Of a stretch of DNA of 64,000 nt, positions 8,889 to 17,367 are shown piece after piece. How positions within the stretch are numbered: position 1 is the first letter of the stretch; every line of letters begins with the position of its first letter. The DNA comes from Ectopseudomonas alcaliphila (GTDB lineage: Bacteria; Pseudomonadota; Gammaproteobacteria; Pseudomonadales; Pseudomonadaceae): assembly GCF_900101755.1 (NCBI RefSeq), contig NZ_FNAE01000007.1, positions 62,001-126,000 of the forward strand. Reading direction: 5' to 3'. Position numbers and translations under genes: made by a program. The notes under the pieces were generated by a model, which ran no database searches, was not told the DNA's origin, and worked only from the letters and a program-made list of their open reading frames with translations.

Positions 8889-8925
8889 AACGCAAGAGGC
8901 CGCTCGATGAGCGGCCTCTTGCGTT
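8889..8925. terminator. Bidirectional terminator
   Basis: A perfect 16-bp stem, AACGCAAGAGGCCGCT (8889-8904) and AGCGGCCTCTTGCGTT (8910-8925), with loop CGATG. It lies between the convergent isochorismatase and pyruvate kinase genes. The A/T ends give a short U-tract in either direction. Confidence 0.8.
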
Positions 8926-8935
8926 AACGGACGGG

Positions 8936-10387
8936 TTACACCATCGGATCGCCGACGTGGAGGATCTTCATGGTGTTGGTGCCGCCGGTACCGTGGTAGC
9001 TGTCGCCCTTGGTCAGGATGACCCAGTCGCCCGGCTCGACCACGCCGCGCTTGAGCAACTCGTCCACCGCCGCCTGGCTGACCTTGTTCGCCGGCAGCGA
9101 GGCCGGGTCGAACGGCACGGTGTAGACGCCACGGAACAGCGCCACGCGGGCCTGGGCTTCGCGGTGCGGGGTGAAGGCGAAGATCGGGATCGACGAGCGG
9201 ATGCGCGACATGATCAGCGGGCTGTAGCCACTCTCGGTGAGGCTGATGATGGCCTTGACGCCCGGGAAGTGGTTGGCGGTGTACATGGTCGCCAGGGCGA
9301 TGCTTTCGTCGCAGCGCTCGAAGGTGCGGCCCAGGCGGTGGCTGGACTGCTTGCTGGTCGGGTGCTTCTCGGCGCCCAGGCACACGCGGGCCATGGCCTG
9401 CACGGCTTCGACCGGGTATTCGCCAGCGGCGCTCTCGGCCGAGAGCATCACCGCGTCGGTGTAGTCCAGCGCGGCGTTGGCCACGTCGGAGACTTCGGCG
9501 CGGGTCGGCATCGGGCTATGGATCATCGACTCCATCATCTGCGTGGCGGTGATCACGGCTTTGTTCAGACGGCGGGCGTGGGCGATGATCTTTTTCTGGA
9601 TACCGACCAGCTCGGCGTCACCGATTTCCACCGCCAGGTCGCCACGGGCGACCATCACCGCGTCACTGGCGCGGATCAGGCCGTCCAGCGTTTCATCATC
9701 GGCTACGGCTTCGGCGCGTTCGATCTTGGCCACCAGCCAGGCAGTACCGCCGGCTTCGGTGAGCAGGCGACGGGCGTAATCCATATCGGCGGCATCGCGC
9801 GGGAAGGAGACGGCCAGGTAGTCCAGATCCATCTCGGCGGCGACCTTGATGTCGACCTTGTCTTTTTCGGTCAGTGCTGGGGCGGTGAGACCACCACCGC
9901 GGCGGTTGATGCCCTTGTTGTCCGACAGCGGGCCACCGATCAGTACGCGGCAGTGCAGCTCGTCGGCACCCTTGAGTTCGACGCGCATGACCACTCGGCC
10001 GTCGTCGAGCAGCAGCTCGTCACCGACATCGCAGTCCTGGATCAGTGCCGGGTAGTCGATACCGACCACGTCCTGGGTGCCGGCCGTGCGCGAGTGGCTG
10101 GAAGAGAGGCGGAACAGGTCACCGTCCTTGAGCTCGATGCGCTTGTTCTCGAACTTGGCGATGCGGATCTTCGGGCCTTGCAGGTCGCCGAGCAGGGCTA
10201 CATGACGGCCATGCTTGGCGGCCAGTTCGCGAACCAGGGCGGCGCGCGCCTTGTGGTCGTCCGGCGTGCCGTGGGAGAAGTTCAGGCGGGCCACGTCGAG
10301 ACCGGCGAGGATCAGTTGCTCCAGCACTTCCGGCGAACTGCTGGCCGGGCCCAGGGTGGCGACGATTTTGGTGCGGCGAAAGGTCAT
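8936..10387 (-). CDS. pyk: Pyruvate kinase
   Basis: 483 residues, the full family length. It makes pyruvate and ATP from phosphoenolpyruvate and ADP. Diagnostic segments are RRTKIVATLGPAS at the N-terminus, LARLNFSHG-type VARLNFSHGTPDDH, the active-site region WLVAKIERAEAV, MVARGDLAVEIG and ATQMMESMIHSPMPTRAEVSDVANA read in parts. The C-terminal effector domain ends GTGGTNTMKI. It matches PA4329 (pykA) in position, which suggests the PykA-type isozyme. The start is the ATG at 10387; the next upstream gene is 71 bp away on the same strand and could contribute readthrough. Confidence 0.95.
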   Translation of the reverse strand: MTFRRTKIVATLGPASSSPEVLEQLILAGLDVARLNFSHGTPDDHKARAALVRELAAKHGRHVALLGDLQGPKIRIAKFENKRIELKDGDLFRLSSSHSRTAGTQDVVGIDYPALIQDCDVGDELLLDDGRVVMRVELKGADELHCRVLIGGPLSDNKGINRRGGGLTAPALTEKDKVDIKVAAEMDLDYLAVSFPRDAADMDYARRLLTEAGGTAWLVAKIERAEAVADDETLDGLIRASDAVMVARGDLAVEIGDAELVGIQKKIIAHARRLNKAVITATQMMESMIHSPMPTRAEVSDVANAALDYTDAVMLSAESAAGEYPVEAVQAMARVCLGAEKHPTSKQSSHRLGRTFERCDESIALATMYTANHFPGVKAIISLTESGYSPLIMSRIRSSIPIFAFTPHREAQARVALFRGVYTVPFDPASLPANKVSQAAVDELLKRGVVEPGDWVILTKGDSYHGTGGTNTMKILHVGDPMV

Positions 10388-10458
10388 GCACGAACTCCCT
10401 AGTGAACTATGTCCGGGAGGCTACTACGGCGCCGGGCTGTAGTCATTGTTCCTGTGCA

Positions 10459-11367
10459 CTACCCTTTGCCGTCGGGTTTGATCACCAGCAGATCGCACTC
10501 GATACGCTCCAGCACCCGTTCCGCGGTGTGGCCGATCAGCAGGCTGTCCAGGTGGCCACGGGCGATGGCGCCCATGACCAGCAGTCCGATATTGTGCTCG
10601 CGCACGAAACGCGGGATGACCTCCTCGGCAAAACCCTCCAGCAGGTGGGCCTGTGCCCGATCGATGGCGTGCTGGGCGATCAGCGTGTCGAAGGCTTCAC
10701 GGTGCTCGCGGCTGCACTGGGTCACGTAGTCTTCATATTCCTGCGCTACCTCGGCGTCGAACAGCAGCGACCGCGGCAGCGGTGCCTGCGCGTGCAGGTA
10801 TTGGGCTTGCAGGCCGAGCTCGGCCTGCAGGGTCTGGCTGATGCCAATCAACTGATGATCGAGGGCGGCAGGTTTGTCCGCGCTGTGCAGTGGGTCGAGC
10901 GCGGCGCACAGGCTCTGGCCACGTGGCGCGACGTCGTGTACCAGCCACAGTGGCACAGGGCAGCGGCGGATCAACTGCCAGCTGGTATCACTGAACAGCA
11001 GGCGGCGCAGCGCACTGCTGGGGTGGGTCGATTTGAACAGGATGTCCGGTTGCAGCACCGCGACGCGGGCGAGAATCTCTTCATGGCGGCGCTTGCCCCA
11101 GCGTACATCCACTTCGATCCTGAATCCTTCATCGCTCAGGTGAGCGACGCTGGCGCGCAGGGCCTCGTGGCTTTGCCGCAGAATGGCTTCCCGGGCGCGA
11201 TTGAGCAGGTGGCTGTCCAGCAGGCCGCCTTCCAGGCTTGGGTGGTATTCGATCTGCAGCAGGTGCAATTCGGCGCCAGTCTTGCGCGCCACGTCGGCGG
11301 CGCGTTGCAGGGCGGGTTGTTGCTGGTGCTCGGCGTCGATGACGACCAGCAGTCGTTGCAAGTTCAT
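10459..11367 (-). CDS. Tandem-domain universal stress protein
   Basis: The start at 11367 is preferred because GAGGA lies about 8 bases upstream and MNLQRLLVVIDAEH is the canonical opening. This gives 302 residues with two UspA domains (about 1-145 and 150-302), like UspE. The second domain ends LLVMGAIARGHLDSLLIGHTAE, with the family's glycine-rich nucleotide-binding region. Such proteins help Pseudomonas survive anaerobic energy stress. The candidate Anr box about 60 bp upstream of this start (11427-11440) fits oxygen-limited induction. It matches PA4328 in position. Confidence 0.9.
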   Translation of the reverse strand: MNLQRLLVVIDAEHQQQPALQRAADVARKTGAELHLLQIEYHPSLEGGLLDSHLLNRAREAILRQSHEALRASVAHLSDEGFRIEVDVRWGKRRHEEILARVAVLQPDILFKSTHPSSALRRLLFSDTSWQLIRRCPVPLWLVHDVAPRGQSLCAALDPLHSADKPAALDHQLIGISQTLQAELGLQAQYLHAQAPLPRSLLFDAEVAQEYEDYVTQCSREHREAFDTLIAQHAIDRAQAHLLEGFAEEVIPRFVREHNIGLLVMGAIARGHLDSLLIGHTAERVLERIECDLLVIKPDGKG

Positions 11368-11426
11368 GGCAGCGTCCTCGCCTGGAGTCTGTACCCGCAT
11401 TACAGACCCTGTTGCGGCGCGCGGCA

Positions 11427-11440
11427 TTGATATGGGTCAG
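11427..11440 (-). promoter_or_regulatory. Candidate Anr/FNR box upstream of the stress protein
   Basis: The plus-strand sequence TTGATATGGGTCAG matches TTGAT-N4-(A/G)TCAA at 9 of 10 defined positions. Its centre is about 66 bp upstream of the ATG at 11367. An Anr site normally centres near -41.5, which would put the RNA start about 25 bases before the ATG. A TAATGC hexamer on the minus strand at 11397-11402 lies where a -10 would fall. Confidence 0.5.
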
Positions 11441-11635
11441 CGCATGCGGGGATTTAGCGCCAGCTCGAGAGGGCGAGCCGTCTCGGTGCTGGCGTTCGGC
11501 AGGCTGTCCGATGAAGAGCAGCGGCCGGCATCCTGGCGGAACTGCGCAAGGCGCTGGCAGAAATATCATCGCAGGCTTGCCACTGTTCAGTTTTTGCCTG
11601 GGCTGTCGATACACTGCTCATTGGAGGAATTGCCC

Positions 11636-12010
11636 ATGCGTACCCTGATCATTCTGGCCGTGGCCCTGGTTGCCACGGGTTGCACCCGTGTATCGCTCGA
11701 CCATCACCTGAACAACGCCTATCGCGCCTACAACGAAGGTGATTGCGCGCGTGTCGCGCTGGAGCTGTCGCAGGCCGAGCGCAAGAGCCGCTCGCGCAAT
11801 TACCTGCAGCCGGAGATTTCCCTGTTGCGCGGCCAATGCCTGGAGCGCGAGAGCCTGTTCGTCGATGCGGCGCAGACCTACCAGTTCATCATCACGCGCT
11901 ACCCGGCCAGCGAATACGCCTATCGCGCCCGCGCGCGTCTGCAGACGCTGGAGCAGTTGGGGCATCACAGCCCGGCGCCGGCGGCCAAGGTCAGTCCGGC
12001 CGCACTCTGA
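11636..12010 (+). CDS. Small predicted lipoprotein with TPR-like region
   Basis: 124 residues from the ATG at 11636, which has GGAGGAA 5-6 bases upstream. The signal peptide ends in a lipobox (VATGC, Cys16), so it is probably an envelope lipoprotein. The mature part is mostly helical, with AYNEGDCARVALELSQAE and DAAQTYQFIITRYPASEYAYRA resembling tetratricopeptide repeats of the YbgF/BamD type. The frame extends upstream to 11183, but that part is the antisense of the stress protein. Function unknown. It belongs to the conserved gene string running on to the PilZ protein. Confidence 0.8.
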   Translation: MRTLIILAVALVATGCTRVSLDHHLNNAYRAYNEGDCARVALELSQAERKSRSRNYLQPEISLLRGQCLERESLFVDAAQTYQFIITRYPASEYAYRARARLQTLEQLGHHSPAPAAKVSPAAL

Positions 12011-12084
12011 GCCTTCGGTCGTCCGGCGTTCCGCGGCGACGCGGTGCGGTATAAGCTGGCGTATGTCTCTCATGGAGGATGAAC

Positions 12085-12507
12085 ATGCGCCACTTGCTGT
12101 TGATCGCTGCACTGTTGCCCACTCTGGCCACGGCGGAAATCTATCGCTGGACGGACGAGCAGGGGCGGGTGCATTTCGGCCAAAGACCCGTTGCCGGGGC
12201 TGAACCCGTGCAGGTGAAGCCACAGGTAGTCGAACGCGACGAGCATACGCGTGAGCGCGAGGCGCGCAGCCAACGCTTCTACGAGGCGCGCCGAGAAGAG
12301 CAGCAGCAGGCCACCGCCGCAGCGGCATCGCAGCGTGAAGCGCGTGCCAGCGAATGTCGCGAGTTGCGCACACGCCTGGCACAGATGCCGGAGGGCTTTC
12401 GTTACTATCGCGAAGGCGCCAGCGCCGAGCGCATCTACTACAGTGATGAAGAAACCGACACCGCTCGTCGCCAGTTGCGCGAACGGATAGCCCAACGCTG
12501 TTCTTGA
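12085..12507 (+). CDS. DUF4124-domain secreted protein
   Basis: I take the second ATG (12085, 140 residues), since GGAGG at 12074-12078 is 6 bases from it but only touches the first (12079). The signal peptide MRHLLLIAALLPTLATA is followed at once by EIYRWTDEQGRVHFGQRP, the DUF4124 signature. The middle is a charged, helical, probably coiled-coil segment rich in Arg, Glu and Gln (about residues 50-100). A single cysteine follows in ASECRELR and another near the C-terminus (RCS), which may form a disulfide in the periplasm. Function unknown; common in Pseudomonas. Confidence 0.82.
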   Translation: MRHLLLIAALLPTLATAEIYRWTDEQGRVHFGQRPVAGAEPVQVKPQVVERDEHTREREARSQRFYEARREEQQQATAAAASQREARASECRELRTRLAQMPEGFRYYREGASAERIYYSDEETDTARRQLRERIAQRCS

Positions 12508-12566
12508 GGGTGGTTAAGTGGCCGTAGTAGGGCCATACTCAAGTCCCTTTGTAGCGATTTGCCACT

Positions 12567-12923
12567 ATGCGTAGCCAGCGCCGAATCGAACGCCATCAGC
12601 TGCCCTACTACCTGAAGGTGTTCAATCGCATCACCGACAAACCGATGGGGTCCATCGGCAATGTCTCTCTCGATGGCCTGATGCTGATCAGCCAGTTGCC
12701 GTTGCTGGTCGGCGCACGCTTCGACATGCGCCTGAAGATTCCAGGCCAGCATGGCATGCATTTCATCGATTTCTCCGCCAATTGCCAGTGGTGCCGTGAA
12801 GATGTCACGCCTGGCATCTACGACTCCGGCTTTGCCCTGGTCGCGCCACCTGCTGACTACGTCGAGATGATCGACGCGCTGCGTTACTACTTCAGCTTTC
12901 ACAGCCTGGCGGCGTCTGCCTGA
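12567..12923 (+). CDS. PilZ-domain c-di-GMP receptor
   Basis: 118 residues, a stand-alone PilZ domain. The c-di-GMP-binding signatures are both present: RxxxR (R5-R9 in RRIER) and NxSxxG (N32, S34, G37 in GNVSLDG). It should bind c-di-GMP and transmit the signal by protein contact. It lies about 7 kb from the diguanylate cyclase in the same conserved block; I recall PA4324 as a PilZ protein in this place. Its partner is not evident from the sequence. Confidence 0.87.
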   Translation: MRSQRRIERHQLPYYLKVFNRITDKPMGSIGNVSLDGLMLISQLPLLVGARFDMRLKIPGQHGMHFIDFSANCQWCREDVTPGIYDSGFALVAPPADYVEMIDALRYYFSFHSLAASA

Positions 12924-13007
12924 TAGTTCGCTCGTCCGAGTTGCCGGAGGCCGCCGTGCTCTGCGGCGTCAATGCACCGCCGGCGCACGTGCCAGGTTGC
13001 GCAAGCG

Positions 13008-13772
13008 CTAGCTCAACTGCAGGCGCAGACCTTCTTCCTCACAGAACAGCAGTGCGTGCTCAAGGTCATAGCGTTCACCCTGCGGGCAATCCAGTTGCCG
13101 ATAGACGTCCGCGCGAGCCAGGTGGTCGACCAGGTTCGGTGGACCGAGCTGCAGGACGCGCTCGGCATCCTTGAGTGCTGCCTCGGGCGCATCGTGCTGC
13201 ATATGCAGCAGGCGCAGATTGCGTGACAGGCGCTGCAGCATGGCATGGGCGTCGGCCGTCTGCAGGTGCACCGCACTGAGCTCGACATCCGGGCCCTGCT
13301 GGCGATAGAGCTGATCACGGCAATCGCGGGTGTACAGACGGCGTCCGCCGCAAGGGTCGAGCAGGTGATCGGCGCCAGGTACACGCAGCATGAAATGACC
13401 CGGGAAATTCACGCCTTGTAGTGGAATGTCCAGGCGGCGTGCCACTTCCAGCGCGATCAAGGCCAGGGCCAGCGGCTGGCCGCGTCGACGGCGCAGCACT
13501 TCATGCAGCAGGGCGTGGCACGGACGTGTCACGGCTTCGTCGTCTTCTTGAAAATCGAGCTCGGCAAGTCGGCGCAGCAGCGGCTGGGCCAGTTCGCGAG
13601 GGGGCAGGGCGGGGAGTCCGGCGCTGACCTGTAGTTGCAGGCCCTGCAGATCGCTCAGTATCTGCGCGGGCTGAAGCTGATCATCGTGTTCGGCGGCAAT
13701 CCACAGGGCCGCCTCGAACAGGGCGGGTGGGTCGCGTTGCAGGCACTGCAGGCAGGCTTGGCGTGGGCTCAT
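13008..13772 (-). CDS. SirB1 family protein (transglutaminase-like plus TPR)
   Basis: 254 residues from the ATG at 13772, which has GGAG 6 bases upstream (a GTG four codons earlier lacks one). The core RRGQPLALALIALEVARRLDIPLQGVNFPGHFMLRV, read in parts, is the transglutaminase-like SirB1 signature, with the NFPGHF histidine. A C-terminal TPR-like helical pair (MLQRLSRNLRLLHMQHDAPEAALKDAERVLQL, read in parts) follows around residues 185-230. The biochemical role of the family is unknown. It is divergent from the leucine-type dehydrogenase gene across 100 bp. Confidence 0.82.
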   Translation of the reverse strand: MSPRQACLQCLQRDPPALFEAALWIAAEHDDQLQPAQILSDLQGLQLQVSAGLPALPPRELAQPLLRRLAELDFQEDDEAVTRPCHALLHEVLRRRRGQPLALALIALEVARRLDIPLQGVNFPGHFMLRVPGADHLLDPCGGRRLYTRDCRDQLYRQQGPDVELSAVHLQTADAHAMLQRLSRNLRLLHMQHDAPEAALKDAERVLQLGPPNLVDHLARADVYRQLDCPQGERYDLEHALLFCEEEGLRLQLS

Positions 13773-13872
13773 CGCATTCTCCACTCGATTCTGCTGTTGT
13801 AGTCCCTGACAAGGTCGTCGTCCAGTGTGGCTCTCCTATACTGAGGCCTGAAGTCCGACCGGGAGCTCGCCC

Positions 13873-14895
13873 ATGTTCAGCATGATGGAAGCCGCCCGCC
13901 TCGAGGCCCTGCACCTGGCCGAGGATCCGGCCAGCGGTCTCAAGGCCGTTATCGCCATTCACAACACCCGCTTCGGCCCAGCACTCGGCGGTTGTCGTTA
14001 CCTGGCCTATGCCGATGAACAGAGCGCCATTGGCGATGCCATTCGTCTGGCTCAGGGCATGAGCTACAAGGCAGCGCTGGCGGGTATCGATCACGGTGGC
14101 GGCAAGGCGGTGATCATCCGTCCGGCGCATCTGCAGAGTCGGGCCGCGCTGTTCGAAGCCTTCGGGCGTTTCATCGAAACCCTCAATGGCCGTTACATCA
14201 CCGCCATCGACAGCGGCACCTCCAGCGCCGACATGGACTGCATCGCCCAGTACACCAATCACGCCACCAGCACGACCAGCGAGGGTGACCCATCACCGCA
14301 CACGGCATTGGGCGTATTCGCGGGCATTCGCGCCACTGCCCAGGCGCGTCTTGGCAGCGACGATCTGGAAGGGCTGCGGGTCGCTGTTCAGGGGTTGGGC
14401 AATGTCGGTTTCGCCCTGGCCGAAGCGCTGCATGCCGCGGGCGTCGAACTGTTGGTCAGCGACCTCGATGCCGGGCGTGTGCAACTGGCCGTCGAGCAAC
14501 TGGGTGCGCACCCGATTACCAGCGATGCGCTGCTCACCACGCCCTGCGACATCCTCGCGCCCTGCGGTCTGGGTGGTGTGCTGAATGCGCAGACGGTCGC
14601 CCATCTGCGCTGCGCAGCGGTGGCAGGGGCTGCCAACAATCAGCTGGCCAGCCCCGAAGTGGCCGACCAGTTGGAAGCTCGCGGCATTCTCTATGCGCCG
14701 GATTACGTACTCAATGCCGGAGGGCTTATCTACGTGGCGCTGCGTCATCGCGGCGAGGAACTACCGGCGATCACCGCGCACCTGGCGCAGATCAGCCGAC
14801 GCCTGACCGAGATCTACGCCCATGCCCAGGCGGAAAAGCGCTCCCCGGCGCGAGTCGCCGACTATCTGGCCGAGGGTCTGCTTTATCGCACCTAG
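13873..14895 (+). CDS. Leu/Phe/Val-type amino acid dehydrogenase
   Basis: 340 residues. The catalytic lysines are K66 in GMSYKAALAG and K78 in DHGGGKAV, in the spacing of leucine dehydrogenase. The NAD-binding fold begins at VAVQGLGNVGFALAEAL (about residue 175). It oxidatively deaminates branched-chain or aromatic L-amino acids to 2-oxoacids with NAD; the exact substrate preference (leucine, valine or phenylalanine) cannot be fixed by eye. A GGGAGC ribosome site lies before the ATG. An EamA exporter gene converges on it 3 bases away, so the two share no operon. Confidence 0.88.
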   Translation: MFSMMEAARLEALHLAEDPASGLKAVIAIHNTRFGPALGGCRYLAYADEQSAIGDAIRLAQGMSYKAALAGIDHGGGKAVIIRPAHLQSRAALFEAFGRFIETLNGRYITAIDSGTSSADMDCIAQYTNHATSTTSEGDPSPHTALGVFAGIRATAQARLGSDDLEGLRVAVQGLGNVGFALAEALHAAGVELLVSDLDAGRVQLAVEQLGAHPITSDALLTTPCDILAPCGLGGVLNAQTVAHLRCAAVAGAANNQLASPEVADQLEARGILYAPDYVLNAGGLIYVALRHRGEELPAITAHLAQISRRLTEIYAHAQAEKRSPARVADYLAEGLLYRT

Positions 14896-14898
14896 CCA

Positions 14899-15774
14899 CT
14901 ATCCGGCCGGTTCCAGGCGATTGGCGAAGCGAAAGACCAGGGCCAGGCCGAGCAGGATCGCGACCATCCCGAGCAGGGCGCTGGCCGCAAGGCGGTTCCC
15001 CAGCAGCAGGTAATCGAGCAGTGCCGTAGTCACCGGCACCAGATAGAACAGGCTGGTGACGTTGACCAGATTGCCGGTCTGGATCAGCCGATACAGCAGC
15101 AACTGTGCGCCCACCGAAATCACCAGCCCCATCCACAGCAGCGTTACGATCAGCCCGACTTCAAAACGCACCTGCCACTCCTGACTGGGCAACAGAATCA
15201 GGCTACCCAGTAGACAGAGGCCGTACTGCAGCGGCAGGGCACGCATGGGCGTTTGTCGCAGATTCTTCTGGGCGATGGTGCCGCAGGTGATGCAGAGCAG
15301 AGCACCAAGAGCCAGCGCCACACCGGACAGCGGCATCGCGCTGCTCAGCAGACTGTCCGCGACGATTATTGCCAGCCCGGCCAGAGCCAGCAGCAAACCG
15401 AGCACGCGCAGCAGCGAGGCGCGCCGCTCCAGCAGCATGAGGGTCAGGATGGGTTGTACGCCGAGCACCGTCGCCAGTACACCGGGGGTGATGCCTTTGG
15501 CCAACGCCAGCATGTAGCAGATGCTGTAACCGCCGATCATCAGCAGACCGGCCTTGGCAGTTGGCCAGCGCAAGTCGCGTTCGGGTAGCCAGACCCCGGA
15601 AGCACTGGCAATCAGCACCAGCGCTGCACAGGCGAGGGCAAAACGCAGGATCAGAAAGGCGAAGGGAGAGGCATGGTCCAGGCCCAGGCGAGCGAAGATC
15701 GCACCACCGGACCAGAGCAGCACGAACAGAGCGGTCGCGCCATAGGTGCGCAGAGAGGTCGAATCGAAATACAT
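14899..15774 (-). CDS. EamA/DMT-family inner-membrane transporter
   Basis: 291 residues from the ATG at 15774; the frame runs further upstream but that extension is not hydrophobic. About ten transmembrane segments form two EamA repeats. The first begins ALFVLLWSGGAIFARLGLDH, the second near ALALGALLCITCGTIAQKNL. These proteins usually export amino acids or other metabolites. The substrate is unknown. It is convergent with the amino acid dehydrogenase, and its upstream 283 bp contain no supported gene. Confidence 0.87.
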   Translation of the reverse strand: MYFDSTSLRTYGATALFVLLWSGGAIFARLGLDHASPFAFLILRFALACAALVLIASASGVWLPERDLRWPTAKAGLLMIGGYSICYMLALAKGITPGVLATVLGVQPILTLMLLERRASLLRVLGLLLALAGLAIIVADSLLSSAMPLSGVALALGALLCITCGTIAQKNLRQTPMRALPLQYGLCLLGSLILLPSQEWQVRFEVGLIVTLLWMGLVISVGAQLLLYRLIQTGNLVNVTSLFYLVPVTTALLDYLLLGNRLAASALLGMVAILLGLALVFRFANRLEPAG

Positions 15775-16057
15775 GATGGAACACCTGTCGAAAATCCGCA
15801 TGAGCTCCGCACACGCGCAAAGACGCATATCGGCAAGGCCGATACAGCGGAGCAAGGAAAGGCGGGATTAGCCCGCTTGGACGGAGGCCGGCGGTGGTGG
15901 CGTGCCGGCGTGACAGGCTGGTGGCGGCGCGCAGCCATCGGCAGCGGCGCGGCAGGCGGCGCTGGCGAAGTCGTAGAGGCAATGCGCGGAGAGGGTCATG
16001 GAAGCAGGTTCGAATATGGTGCAGAAGCCTGAAGGCTAGCCTGCCGCGCCAGCACGG
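15775..16057. other. 283-bp gap upstream of the EamA exporter gene
   Basis: I see no supported gene. A 43-codon minus-strand frame (15868-15999) lacks a ribosome site. Several short GC-rich inverted repeats are present, none followed by a U-tract. Confidence 0.4.
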
Positions 16058-16462
16058 TCAATCGCCGTCGAATTCGCCGAGGTAGCACACCGGCGAGCTG
16101 GGCGAGTCATGGCGCTGCAGTTCATCTTCGAGGAACTCCGTCAGTACTCGTGCGTTGTTATGCACCTCATCGCGCGCGGCGTAGAGCAGCGTCAGCGTGC
16201 CGCTTGCCGCCCAGTGCAGCAGGCGCTGCCAATGCTCGGGGTGAGCGGCCAATTCACGGCGATAGGCGGCGCGGAAATCAGCAAAAGCTTCGCTGCGGTG
16301 AGCGAAGGTTTTGCGCAGCTGGGTAGAGGGTGCGACATCGGGTAGCCATTCATCGAACGCCGAGATCTCCCTGGACAGGCCCCTTGGCCATAGCCGATCG
16401 ACCAATACGCGCTGGCCGTCGCTGGCCTCGGCTTCCAGATAAACCCGCTTGCAGTGGATCAT
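16058..16462 (-). CDS. DUF488 domain protein
   Basis: 134 residues. The opening IHCKRVYLEAEASDGQRVLVDRLWPRGL, read in parts, and the later TLLYAARDEVHNNARVL match the DUF488 (YeaO-like) family, whose function is not established. The start is the ATG at 16462 with an AGGAGG-like ribosome site (GGAGGC on the minus strand). It is divergent from a small membrane-associated protein gene with 82 bp between the starts. Confidence 0.88.
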   Translation of the reverse strand: MIHCKRVYLEAEASDGQRVLVDRLWPRGLSREISAFDEWLPDVAPSTQLRKTFAHRSEAFADFRAAYRRELAAHPEHWQRLLHWAASGTLTLLYAARDEVHNNARVLTEFLEDELQRHDSPSSPVCYLGEFDGD

Positions 16463-16544
16463 GGGCCTGCCTCCTTAGCCTGCGGCAACGCCGCACTTGG
16501 CGCTGCGTACGGGCTCGATTAGCGTGGTGCAAGGAGGATTCACC

Positions 16545-16787
16545 ATGGACTATTTCATTATCGTCGTCACCACCGCAGCGGGTCTGTACTTTCACTGGTG
16601 GTTGTTCTGCCGCATTCGCCAGTGGAGTGATCGCGATCTGGCGCTTTCCCTGGCCGAAGGTGATGAGCACAAACGTCAGTACATGCTGGAGCAACTGGCC
16701 CGTGCGCAGCGTGAAGGCATCAAACGACGAGATTTGCCGGCCTGGCTGGAGCAGGCCGCGGCGCAATACCCAGGCAGCAGAGCATGA
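16545..16787 (+). CDS. Small hypothetical protein with one N-terminal membrane segment
   Basis: 80 residues. The start at 16545 has a near-perfect AAGGAGG 7 bases upstream, which rules out the longer frame from 16497. Residues 3-21 (YFIIVVTTAAGLYFHWWLF) form one hydrophobic helix. The rest is charged and helical (SDRDLALSLAEGDEHKRQYM, AREQR-type segments). I do not recognise a named family, though similar short proteins occur in Pseudomonas. Function unknown. Confidence 0.75.
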   Translation: MDYFIIVVTTAAGLYFHWWLFCRIRQWSDRDLALSLAEGDEHKRQYMLEQLARAQREGIKRRDLPAWLEQAAAQYPGSRA

Positions 16788-16844
16788 TGCTGGGCGGTTT
16801 TACCGAGCAGACCCCTCGTACGGACAAGGGGCCTCGGTACGCGG

Positions 16845-17108
16845 TCACTCGCTGGCGGCCTCGATTTCGAGTTCCTCGAGTGCATCCGGCTGGCTCTTGA
16901 ACGCCTTGGCGAACACATCGCGGTTCTTGGCCATGAAGATACCCAGTTCCTCGCCTTGTTCTTCGCTCAAGGACGGCACCGCCTTGTGCAGCACCTCGCT
17001 GAGGCGTTCGGCCAGCTCCAGCATCTTGTCGTAACGATCGGCTTCGGCCTTATCCATAAACAAGCGCTCCGGATCGCGACTGCTGCGGTACACCACTTCG
17101 ACGGCCAT
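16845..17108 (-). CDS. yebG: YebG family SOS-associated protein
   Basis: 87 residues, the usual length. MAVEVVYRSSRDPERLFMDK and the later IFMAKNRDVFAKAFKS are the hallmarks of YebG, a small protein of unknown molecular function induced by DNA damage in E. coli. A LexA-type box lies 43 bp upstream of its start (17151-17166), so the sequence supports SOS control here too. The C-terminus is acidic (ALEELEIEAASE). Confidence 0.9.
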   Translation of the reverse strand: MAVEVVYRSSRDPERLFMDKAEADRYDKMLELAERLSEVLHKAVPSLSEEQGEELGIFMAKNRDVFAKAFKSQPDALEELEIEAASE

Positions 17109-17150
17109 TCATCACCTCGTCTGCCTTCATGCGTGTCGGTCAGTAATTAA

Positions 17151-17166
17151 CTGGTTGTTTGTACAG
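17151..17166 (-). promoter_or_regulatory. LexA box of yebG
   Basis: On the minus strand this reads CTGTACAAACAACCAG, a CTG-N10-CAG element close to the gammaproteobacterial SOS box (CTGTATATATATACAG). It begins 43 bp upstream of the yebG ATG, where LexA binding would block RNA polymerase. Confidence 0.75.
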
Positions 17167-17367
17167 TGGTGGCGAGAATAAAGGACTCGCTGCCGTTTGG
17201 CCAGTAGTGAATTCATCGGCCTTCGCCCTGATTGGTTGAGTGTAAGCCCCCGGTTTTTGTATGGATTGGCAGAAGTGCGGGTCGCGCGGCGAGGCGTAGT
17301 GACAGTATTTTTCATATGCAATATATTCGCATTCGTTTCTTTCCTGTCCCATGGAACACTCTCGGCG

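Noticed and set aside
15868..15999. 43-codon minus-strand frame upstream of the EamA gene
   Set aside because: No ribosome site and a low-complexity Ala/Pro/Cys-rich translation.
17311..17340. Fur box before the sigma factor gene
   Set aside because: AT-rich and plausible by context, but the best alignment matches only about 7 of 19 consensus bases, so it is not listed as a feature.
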